Source: Lentisphaerae bacterium RIFOXYA12_64_32 (GTDB lineage Bacteria; Verrucomicrobiota; Lentisphaeria; Oligosphaerales; YB12-FULL-65-16). From it: DNA of 64,000 bases. Shown here piece after piece: positions 8,535 to 15,943 of this stretch. Location: positions 1 through 64,000 of the forward strand of contig MHBL01000140.1 of NCBI GenBank assembly GCA_001803235.1, in the 5' to 3' direction. The notes under the pieces are model-generated. The model was not told the origin of the DNA and made no database searches. It was given only the letters and a program-made list of their open reading frames with translations. Position 1 is the first letter of the stretch; the number at the start of each line of letters is the position of its first letter. A program made the position numbers and the translations under genes.

Positions 8535-10574
8535 TCAAGGGGATGCGACCTGTGCGAGCAGGCCCATGCCGGTGCCCTTGCCGATCGGCTTGGTGGTGAA
8601 GAACGGTTCGAACAGGTGCTGCTTCACCTCATCGCTCATGCCGTAGCCGGTGTCGGTCACCGCGAGCAAGAAGAAGTGGCCGGGCTGCAGTTCGTGCGGG
8701 TGCCGGTTGCAGAACTCGGCATCCAGGTTTACGATCTGCGTCTCGAACGTGAGTGTGCCGCCGTCCGGCATGGCGTCGCGGGCGTTGAGGCCGAGATTGA
8801 GCAGGGCATTGACGAGCTGTGACGGGTCGCCGGTCACCACGGTCGGCTGGGCGCGCAGGAGTTGCTCGACGCGGATGCGTTTGTCAATGCTGTGCTGCAG
8901 CATTTCGACAGCTTCGGCGATGACGTGGTGCATGTCGACCGGGATGGACTGGTATTGTCCCTTGCGCGCGAACGCGAGCAGTTTCCTGGTGAGGTCTGCG
9001 GAGCGCTGCGCGGCGGTGTAAATGTTGCTGGCGTAGCGTTTCAGGTTGGAATCGTCAAGGCGGTGGACGAGCAGTTCGGCGTAGCCGAGGACCGCCGTCA
9101 GCTGGTTGTTGAAGTCGTGCGCCACGCCGCCGGCGAGCTGGCCGATGGCGTCCATCTTCTGCATCTGGCGCAGGCGCTCCTCGCTCTCGCGCAGCGCCTT
9201 TCTGGCCAGCCTTTCTGCCAGGGCCTGGGCAATGTTGTCGGCGAGCCGTTCGACCAGGCTGATCAGGGCGGGAGTGAACATGCCCTTGCGGTGATCGTTC
9301 AACTGGATGAGCCCGAACACGGTCCCTCCGCTGCGCAGGGCAATGAGCGCCACGGACTCGTACCCCTCGCCGTTGCAGCGGTTGCGCGTCCGGGTCTGGC
9401 GGTCCGCGTCCGTGGTACTGGCCAGCAACTCAGTGGTGCAGTTGGACCAGAAACTGCCGTTGGCCGTGAAGAACGGCTTGCTGGGGTCGAACCGCCCGCA
9501 GAGGATGTTGCCGCACATGCACTCCAGCACCGGGTTGCCGACACTGTCGCGGACCACCTGGCCGTGGAGGTCGCGGGTGCAGAGCTGGTTCTCCAGTTGC
9601 GCGAATTCCTCGGAGAAGCCCTGCACCTCGAAGTACGGGTAATCGTCGCCATCGCGCAACCGGATCCCGACCGCCTCGTAGCCGGACCAGTCCTTCAGGA
9701 AAACAAGCACCGTCTTTATGAGTTCGTGGCTGTTGTTGTCCGTGTTGAGCAGGCGCAGCAGCTTCACGGTCGTCTCGCGTTCCAACTCCGCCTGCTTGCG
9801 GTCCGTGATGTCCTTGACCACGCCGTCGTACGACAGGAGTTTTCCATCGGCGTCCTTGCGCAGGATGGTGGTGTCGTTCACCCACCGCGTCTCTCCGTCT
9901 TTGCGGAGGATGCGATGTTCGATGGGTGGGATTTCCGTGCCTGCCAGAACCTGCTGCACACGCGTTCGGACCGGTTCGCGGTCCTCCGGCACGACCATGC
10001 GAAACCACAGGTAGGGATCGGCGGCAAACTCCTCCGCCGTGTACCCTGTCACCACCGCGCAGGCCGGGCTCTGCACCGTTTCCACCGCGCGGCCGTTTTC
10101 GACGCGTACGGTGTACTGATAGTCCGTGAGGCCTTCGGTGATGCGGCGGTAGCGGGCTTCGCTTTCGCGCAGGGCTGCCTCGGCGCGCTTGCGGTCGGAG
10201 ATGTCTCGCGAGACGCTGAGCAGCGCGTGCCCGGCCCCCCAGGCGATAGGCTGTTCACGCACTTCGGCAGGGATTGCCTTGCCGGACGCCGACAGGTACG
10301 TGGTCTCGAAAACCTGCGGCTGCCCCGCCATGGCCTTGGCGACGTTGGCTGCGATCGCGTCGACGTTGGCCGACGCCACGAACTCCGCCAGGTTCCGGCC
10401 GACCAGGGCCTCGCGCGGTACCTCCAGCCTGCGGGCCATGCTTTCGTTCGCCTCGAGAATGACCCCGTCGGCGTCGTGGATCAGCACCGCGTCGGGCAGT
10501 TCCGCGAACAGGCTGCGATAGTGTTCTTCGCTGCCACGCTTGCCATGCGGGTCCTTCGGTGTCTTTTTGACCAT
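8535..10574 (-). pseudogene. PAS-PAS-GAF sensor histidine kinase truncated in its ATPase domain
   Basis: A 679-residue soluble kinase with no membrane segments. The order is PAS (about 18-125), PAS with PAC (about 140-265), GAF-like (about 280-450), HisKA with the phospho-acceptor in VAHDFNN (His486), then HATPase. The N box (NLGLNARDAM), G1 (TDTGYGM) and F box (LFEPFFTTKP) are present. The reading stops at the G2 box, seven residues after GKGTGMGL, so the last 30 or more residues of the ATPase fold are missing. No continuation was found in either other frame downstream. It may be an inactive remnant. No response regulator lies next to it. Confidence 0.8.
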
Positions 10575-10695
10575 GTCACACACACATGCGTTGCGGTTGA
10601 GTGGTCATCTGTGCCGAACGTCAGGACGTCCCATCCCGACACGCTAACCATAGCATCATTCAGGAAGACACACAACCCTGGCGGGGCCGCGTGCA

Positions 10696-10750
10696 GTAAT
10701 GCGTCAGCGCCCCCCGGCCGGGCGCCCGGCGTCAACCGGTTTTGCGGTCA
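10696..10750 (+). mobile_element. Truncated copy of the GTAATGCGTCAG-ended element
   Basis: The first 22 bp are identical to the inverted end at 139-160. Homology fades after about 45 bp, and the fragment abuts the stop codon of the threonine aldolase gene (10753). No partner inverted end is visible, so this is probably a decayed or one-ended copy. Confidence 0.65.
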
Positions 10751-10752
10751 CA

Positions 10753-11790
10753 TTATTGCAGTGCGGTTCTGGTCGCGGTGAGCACGGTCTCGACGTCGTC
10801 GGCAGTGACGTGGTAGTTCAGCACGGCGCGGATGCGGTCCGGGCCGAAGGCGAACATGCGGACTCCGCTCTCGGCGAGGCGCGTGACGAGCTGTGCGGCG
10901 GTCAGGTTCGGGCGCGTGACGCGAAAGAAGAGGATATCGGTGCGGGCCGGCACGTCTTCGACCTGGAGCCCGGGCAGCGCGGCCAGGCCGGCGGCCAGGG
11001 AGCGGGCGTTGGCGTGGTCCTCGGCGAGGCGTTCGACATTCTGCTCGATGGCCACGATGCCGGCCGCGGCGATTACGCCGGCCTGGCGCATGCCGCCTCC
11101 GACCACCTTGCGGGCGCGTCGCGCTTCGGTGATGAACGCCTTGCTGCCGCACACCACGGCGCCGACCGGTGCGCCCAGCCCTTTGCTCAGGCAGACGCTG
11201 ACGGAGTCGGCGTCGGCGACCAGCTCGCTGGGCCGGACGTCCAGTGCCACGCTGGCGTTGAAGAGGCGGGCGCCGTCGACGTGCAGGAGCAGGCCGTGTT
11301 CGCGCGCCAGCTTGCCGACGCGGTGCATGTAGTCGACGCTCAGGGGCGAGCCGCCACAGCGGTTGTGCGTGTTCTCCACCGCAATGAGGCGCGAGCGCGG
11401 GTAGTGCACGTTGTTCGGGTCGCGGACGGCATCGGCGATCTCGGCCAGGTCGAGCGTACCGTCGGGGCGGTTGCGGACGATGCGCGGGTGCATGCCGCCC
11501 AGCGCCGACATGCCGCCCTGTTCGTAATAGTAAAGGTGCGCCTGGTCGCCGACGATGACCTCGTCGCCGCGGCCGCACTGCGCCAGGAGGCTGACCAGGT
11601 TGCCCATAGTGCCGGTCGGAACGTACAGCCCGGCTTCCTTGCACAGGCGTCCGGCGCACAACTCCTCGAGTCGGCGCACGGTCGGGTCCTCGCCGAACAC
11701 GTCGTCGCCGACCTCGGCCTCGGCCATGGCGCGGCGCATGGCCGGCGTGGGCTGCGTGACCGTATCACTGCGAAGGTCGATGATGTGCAT
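10753..11790 (-). CDS. ltaE: Low-specificity L-threonine aldolase
   Basis: A 345-residue PLP enzyme that cleaves L-threonine or allo-threonine to glycine and acetaldehyde. The N-terminal DLRSDTVTQPT block is a family hallmark. The GDQAHLYYYEQGG region stacks on the cofactor, and the Schiff-base lysine lies in VCLSKGLGAPVG. Length fits the family. A strong GGAGGAG ribosome site precedes the ATG. It is monocistronic, flanked downstream by a transposable-element remnant and upstream by a copy of the dispersed repeat at 11912. Confidence 0.94.
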   Translation of the reverse strand: MHIIDLRSDTVTQPTPAMRRAMAEAEVGDDVFGEDPTVRRLEELCAGRLCKEAGLYVPTGTMGNLVSLLAQCGRGDEVIVGDQAHLYYYEQGGMSALGGMHPRIVRNRPDGTLDLAEIADAVRDPNNVHYPRSRLIAVENTHNRCGGSPLSVDYMHRVGKLAREHGLLLHVDGARLFNASVALDVRPSELVADADSVSVCLSKGLGAPVGAVVCGSKAFITEARRARKVVGGGMRQAGVIAAAGIVAIEQNVERLAEDHANARSLAAGLAALPGLQVEDVPARTDILFFRVTRPNLTAAQLVTRLAESGVRMFAFGPDRIRAVLNYHVTADDVETVLTATRTALQ

Positions 11791-11911
11791 GGTGACTCCT
11801 CCGGGGACCGGGGCTTCCAGCCCTCTGGGCGCGGCATGTGTCTAGAACCCCTACGTATACCGCCAGCGCCGGCAGTGTCAAGCGCAGCGGCCCGGCTCGA
11901 CTGCGGGCACA

Positions 11912-12027
11912 GTGGCTCGGCGCGTCTCGCGCCGGAGCAGAGTACTCGGGGCCGTCTCGGCCCGAGTCCCTCGGCCGGGGACCGGCCCGAGTACCCCACT
12001 GCGGTCCCGGAGGTCCCGCGCCACTGC
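11912..12027 (+). repeat. Dispersed hairpin-rich repeat family, copy A
   Basis: The 116-bp core begins GTGGCTCGGCGCGT and ends CCCGCGCCACTGC. It is made of successive short palindromes and shares its plan and much of its sequence with copies at 20982, 29434 and 40065 (minus strand). This copy lacks the roughly 30-bp insert seen in the latter two. It lies between divergent genes (threonine aldolase and the CcdA-like gene). Confidence 0.8.
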
Positions 12028-12241
12028 GGCGAGCGGCTTGGATTCGCGGCGGGAGTGACTATCGTTCAAGGCATGGATACTCAAGCAACACGTGCCAGGT
12101 TGTCACGTCCTTCGCCCTGCGTTTGCGCGGTGGGCGGGACGAGACAGGTGCCGTGGCGAAGTGCGGCCATGGGCTGCCGGCTTGGTTCATGTTGCGGGGC
12201 GACGGCAGGGCGAGACGAGGACAGACCTCGGGATTTGGTGT

Positions 12242-13894
12242 GTGACCGTGAGTAACGTCAGACTCAAGACTGCAGGGCATGCGGGCTGGGTGGCGCTGGT
12301 GCTGGTGCTCGTGCTCGGATTGTGGTGCGCGTCCGGCGTGGTCGCCGCGGAGGGCGCGGTCGCGCCGGCAGTGACTGCCGAGTCGTGGGTCGTGTTTGCG
12401 TCGGCGGACTGCGAGGAGTGCAAGTGGTTCAAGGCTGAACTCCTGCCGCGGTTGCGCGCGACCGCCGCGAAGCCGTTGCCGTCCATCCTGTTCGTCGATC
12501 TCGATGCCGAGGGGGGATACGATCTTCTGGTGCAGGTCGAGCGGGCACTGAACAGTCCCGGCGGCGACCAGTTCCCGGCTTTCCTCCGCGGCGCGAAGCT
12601 GTCCTACGGCAAGGACCAGATCGCGGCGTTGGAGCCGGAACTGGCCGGCGCCGGACCGACCGTGCCCATACCCGAGCCGGCGCTGACCTTGTTGCGGAGT
12701 TGTCCCTTGGTCATGCCGTTCGGCGGCGAGGGAGGTGAGAATCCCGAGGTGCCGGTGCAACCGCCGGCTCAACCCCTCAAGCAGACTCCGCCGGCGTCGG
12801 TCCCGAACGAGGGCTACCGGGGCGCGCAGATCCTGTACTTCACTACACCGGGCTGCAAAGCCTGCAGTCGCGCCGCGAAGCAGGCGGAGCTCCTGGTGCG
12901 GCGCTTTGCCGCGAAACGGGTGCACACGGTGGATACCCTGACGCCCGAGGGGCGCGTGCTGCAGATGGCTGTTGCGACGTATCTGGAACTTCCGGCGTCG
13001 AACCGGCTGAACGCGCCGATGTTCGTGTCCGGCAGCGCCGCGGTGTTTGGCAAGACGATAACGGACGCCAGCCTGGAGGCGCTGTTTGCCGCCGCGCCGG
13101 ACGCGCCGTTCTGGTACGCCTGGGATGAGGCCGCCGAGTTCACGCGGGCGGTGTCCGCGCTAAAGGCGTTGACGCACGGGTTCACGGTCCCGGCCGTGCT
13201 GGTCGCCGGACTGGTCGACGGCGTCAATCCGTGCGCGTTCGCGGTGATTTTGTTCCTGGTGAGCTACCTGACACTGACCGGCGGCATGGGGCGGCGGCAG
13301 GCGCTGGGGTATGGACTGGCCTTCTGTGCCGGCGTGTTCATCTGCTACCTGCTCATCGGGCTGGGGTTTGTGAAGTTGCTGCATGTCCTGCAGCAGGGGC
13401 GTGCCGCGTTTCGGGTGGTGCTCGTCGTGACGGGTATCCTGTGCCTGGGGTTTGCTGCTGCCGCGGGCGTGGACGTGATCCGGGCGCGCCGCTACGGCCC
13501 GGGCGCCATGCAGTTCGGGATGCCGAAGGCGGTGAAGGCGCTGGTGCACAGCCTGATCCGTGAGAACGTTGGACGCGGGTTCCTGCTGGTCAGCGCCTTT
13601 GTGCTGGGCGTGGCGGTCAGCGGCCTGGAACTGGTGTGCACGGGGCAGATCTACCTGCCGGCGATTATCTTCATGAACAGTACAGCGCCGGGAGCGGGGA
13701 CGCTCGGATTGCTGCTGCTCTACAACGTGATGTTCATCCTGCCGCTGCTGGCCGTGGTGTTTCTGGGCGTCTACGGGCTGGGTTCGAAGCGGCTGGGCGA
13801 GTGGGGGCGCCAGCACGCCGTACTGATGCGACTGCTGGTCGGCATTGTGGTGCTGGTCCTGGGCGTGGCCATGCTGGTGCTGGCGTTTGCGTAG
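12242..13894 (+). CDS. CcdA/DsbD-like membrane protein with two thioredoxin-like domains
   Basis: A protein of about 550 residues. A signal or anchor helix (residues 15-32) is followed by a first thioredoxin-like domain with CEEC (Cys57/Cys60), then a proline-rich linker and a second thioredoxin-like domain with CKAC (Cys205/Cys208). The C-terminal half has 6-8 membrane helices of the CcdA/DsbD transporter type, with conserved cysteines in GVNPCAF (Cys331) and LELVCTG (Cys466). DsbD-family proteins carry electrons from cytoplasmic thioredoxin to extracytoplasmic thiols. The N-terminal domains would receive them here. The start is uncertain: GTG at 12242 or 12248 puts the signal segment in place, but no strong ribosome site is visible. 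A longer upstream reading lacks signal logic. Confidence 0.82.
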   Translation: MTVSNVRLKTAGHAGWVALVLVLVLGLWCASGVVAAEGAVAPAVTAESWVVFASADCEECKWFKAELLPRLRATAAKPLPSILFVDLDAEGGYDLLVQVERALNSPGGDQFPAFLRGAKLSYGKDQIAALEPELAGAGPTVPIPEPALTLLRSCPLVMPFGGEGGENPEVPVQPPAQPLKQTPPASVPNEGYRGAQILYFTTPGCKACSRAAKQAELLVRRFAAKRVHTVDTLTPEGRVLQMAVATYLELPASNRLNAPMFVSGSAAVFGKTITDASLEALFAAAPDAPFWYAWDEAAEFTRAVSALKALTHGFTVPAVLVAGLVDGVNPCAFAVILFLVSYLTLTGGMGRRQALGYGLAFCAGVFICYLLIGLGFVKLLHVLQQGRAAFRVVLVVTGILCLGFAAAAGVDVIRARRYGPGAMQFGMPKAVKALVHSLIRENVGRGFLLVSAFVLGVAVSGLELVCTGQIYLPAIIFMNSTAPGAGTLGLLLLYNVMFILPLLAVVFLGVYGLGSKRLGEWGRQHAVLMRLLVGIVVLVLGVAMLVLAFA

Positions 13895-14075
13895 GAAGGC
13901 GAGGGGGAAGAGGTCTCAGGTGTCAGGTTTCGGGCGTCAGGGGGAGGTTAGAAGGGGGAATTAAGAAAGAAGGTCTCGGCTGGCCCCGGCGAATTTGCGG
14001 TGGGGGCGGAGGTCCCAGGGGCTGAGTCCCGCGTTAAGGGTGTGTTGATTCAGTGCGGCAGCAGGCCTTCCAGAG

Positions 14076-14130
14076 TGGCGGGAGTGGCTCGCTCCCGCAT
14101 GCCGGACCGAGCCGGTCCGGCCACTTTGGG
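14076..14130 (+). repeat. Two-hairpin module shared with the inverted-repeat element
   Basis: Two adjacent hairpins (GCGGGAG...CTCCCGC, then CCGGAC...GTCCGG) end in CCACTTTGGGC. The same module is found inside the complete transposable element at 27058-27115 and in the partial copy at 15-46. Here it occurs without the element ends, so it may be a remnant or an independently spreading hairpin. Confidence 0.7.
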
Positions 14131-14238
14131 CGTGGTTGCGCATCTGAGGTGGTTAGATCGACGCTCCCTTGACGCGGAAGCGGGCGAGGGTCTTCGGCGC
14201 GCGCGCCAGGTGTGGTGTGGCGATGGCATAGGACCGTC

Positions 14239-14325
14239 GTGCGAGGCAGCGCGTTACGCGCCCGGCTGAAGCACGGGCGCAGGCTTCCGGCTGAAGCCGG
14301 GACTCAGACGGGCAGCGGATTCGGG
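14239..14325 (+). repeat. Direct repeat flanking the M28 peptidase gene, left copy
   Basis: The sequence starts GTGCGAGGCAGCGCGTTACG and continues through CCCGGCTGAAGC to a GGGACTCAG block and CGGATTC. The right copy at 15742-15800 matches it closely. The left copy contains a duplicated internal CCGGCTGAAGC unit. The pair encloses the peptidase gene in direct orientation. Confidence 0.75.
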
Positions 14326-14384
14326 GACTGAGTTCTGTGGCGGCCTCCGCCCTGAACCCTGAACACTCAGAAAGGACACATTTT

Positions 14385-15695
14385 ATGAAGGGACTGGACA
14401 AGGCATCGGCGGCGGCGATTGAGCGGCACCTGCGGAAGTTGACGGTGGACATCGGCATTCGGCTGGCCGGGGCGCCGACGGAAGCGCAGGCAGCGGAATA
14501 CCTGGCCGCGGAGTTCGCACGCAGCGGTGCGGCGGTGAGCGTCGAGACGTTCCCGGTGCGGGAACGGGCGGTGACACGCGAGGAGTTGCAGGTGCAGGTT
14601 GGCGGGAAGTGGGTGACGTTCCCGTGTTCGCTGTTCAGCAGCACGCCGGGCACGGAGGGGCGTCGGCTCGAGGCGCCGTTGTGCTTTTTCGAGTCCGAGA
14701 CGGAGTACCGGCGCAAGGACTTGTCGCACCTGCGCGGCAGGGCGGTGGTGCACCTCGGCTGCCACATCGAGTCGCGTGACAACTACCGGCGTCTGATGGC
14801 AGCCAAGCCGGCGTTCATGCTGTTCGTCGACATCCGGTACCCGGGTTCGACGCCGTTGGCCGATGGGATGTTCCCCGCCTACACGCAGGCGTTCGGCGCG
14901 GTGCCGACGGTGAACGTGGCGTTTCTCGACGCCTGGCGCTGGAAGGTCGAGGGTGCGACCGCGGCGCGGCTGGTTGTGGACGGCGGCATGCGGCCGGCAA
15001 CGTCGCAGAACGTCATTGCCGAATTGCCCGGTTCCGACCCTTCGGGCGGCATCATTTTCTTCGGCGGGCACCACGACACGCAGGCGAATTCGGTCGGCGC
15101 AGACGACAACGCAGTCGGGTCGGTGACGCTGCTGGAAATCGCGCGGTTGCTCGCACCGCTGCCGCGCAAGCGCACGGTGCGTCTGATCAGCTTTGGCGCC
15201 GAAGAGCAGCTTTCGGTCGGCAGCGCTGAGTACGTGCGGCGTCACCGTGGCGAGATAGCGAAGCGCGGTCGGTTCATGTTCAACCTGGACAGCATGGGGT
15301 CGCACATGGGCGCGACCAAAGCGTTCTTCTGCGGGCCGAAGCAGATGGTCGACTACGTGGTGCCGTTCTTCGAAAAGGCCGGGCAGTATGTGCGGCCCGA
15401 CACGGAGGTGGTGCCGTACGCCGACCATTTCCCGTTTGCGGCCGCGGGTGTTCCCGGGCTGTTCATGCACCGCTGCAACTGCCTGGCAGGCAGATTTTTC
15501 CACCACCGTCCGGACGACGACATGACGCGCGTGTCGTGCCCGCTGGTCGCCGAACTGGCCACGTGCGCGGCGGCCGTCGGTGCGGACCTCGCACGCGGCG
15601 GCACGCTGCCGTTCCCGAAGCGCATTCCCGCCCCGCAAGCGCGCCGGATCAAGACGTTCTGGGACGACCTCTACGGCGGCTGGGAGGGGAAGTAG
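14385..15695 (+). CDS. M28 family zinc aminopeptidase-like protein
   Basis: A 436-residue metallopeptidase of the aminopeptidase Y/glutaminyl-cyclase fold. Metal ligands are visible in GGHHDT (His230, Asp231 region), the bridging aspartate in VGADDNAVG, the catalytic glutamates in SFGAEEQ (Glu273/Glu274), a further Asp in FNLDSMG and a C-terminal His in FFHHRPDDD. No signal peptide is evident, so a cytoplasmic role is likelier than a secreted one. An AAAGGA site precedes the ATG at 14385. It stands alone between direct repeats (14239 and 15742), so transfer or duplication as a cassette is possible. Confidence 0.88.
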   Translation: MKGLDKASAAAIERHLRKLTVDIGIRLAGAPTEAQAAEYLAAEFARSGAAVSVETFPVRERAVTREELQVQVGGKWVTFPCSLFSSTPGTEGRRLEAPLCFFESETEYRRKDLSHLRGRAVVHLGCHIESRDNYRRLMAAKPAFMLFVDIRYPGSTPLADGMFPAYTQAFGAVPTVNVAFLDAWRWKVEGATAARLVVDGGMRPATSQNVIAELPGSDPSGGIIFFGGHHDTQANSVGADDNAVGSVTLLEIARLLAPLPRKRTVRLISFGAEEQLSVGSAEYVRRHRGEIAKRGRFMFNLDSMGSHMGATKAFFCGPKQMVDYVVPFFEKAGQYVRPDTEVVPYADHFPFAAAGVPGLFMHRCNCLAGRFFHHRPDDDMTRVSCPLVAELATCAAAVGADLARGGTLPFPKRIPAPQARRIKTFWDDLYGGWEGK

Positions 15696-15741
15696 GCGGA
15701 GCATGGTTGGCGCCGCGGTGGGGGCGACGGCATGGGCTATT

Positions 15742-15800
15742 GTGCGAGGCAACGCGTCACGCGCCCGGCTGAAGCCGGGACTCAGGCGGGTATCGGATTC
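15742..15800 (+). repeat. Direct repeat flanking the M28 peptidase gene, right copy
   Basis: This copy starts GTGCGAGGCAACGCGTCACG and ends CGGATTC. It matches the left copy at 14239-14325 apart from a missing internal duplication and a few substitutions. Confidence 0.75.
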
Positions 15801-15943
15801 CGAGGCGAGTACCGCCCTGCCGTAACGTGCCGGGACACTCCCCTCTACGCCCCGACTGACTGTTGCCGCAGACGACGTGGACTCGGCGCTTGAGCCCTGC
15901 ACGGTACGAGGCGATGCTGCCGCCCACCCGCCGTACCCGCACC

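Noticed and set aside
8862-10781. 639-residue plus-strand frame across the histidine kinase
   Set aside because: The minus-strand frame has clear PAS, GAF and HisKA motifs; the plus-strand frame has none and is rich in Val/Ala/Gly/Arg as expected of a shadow.
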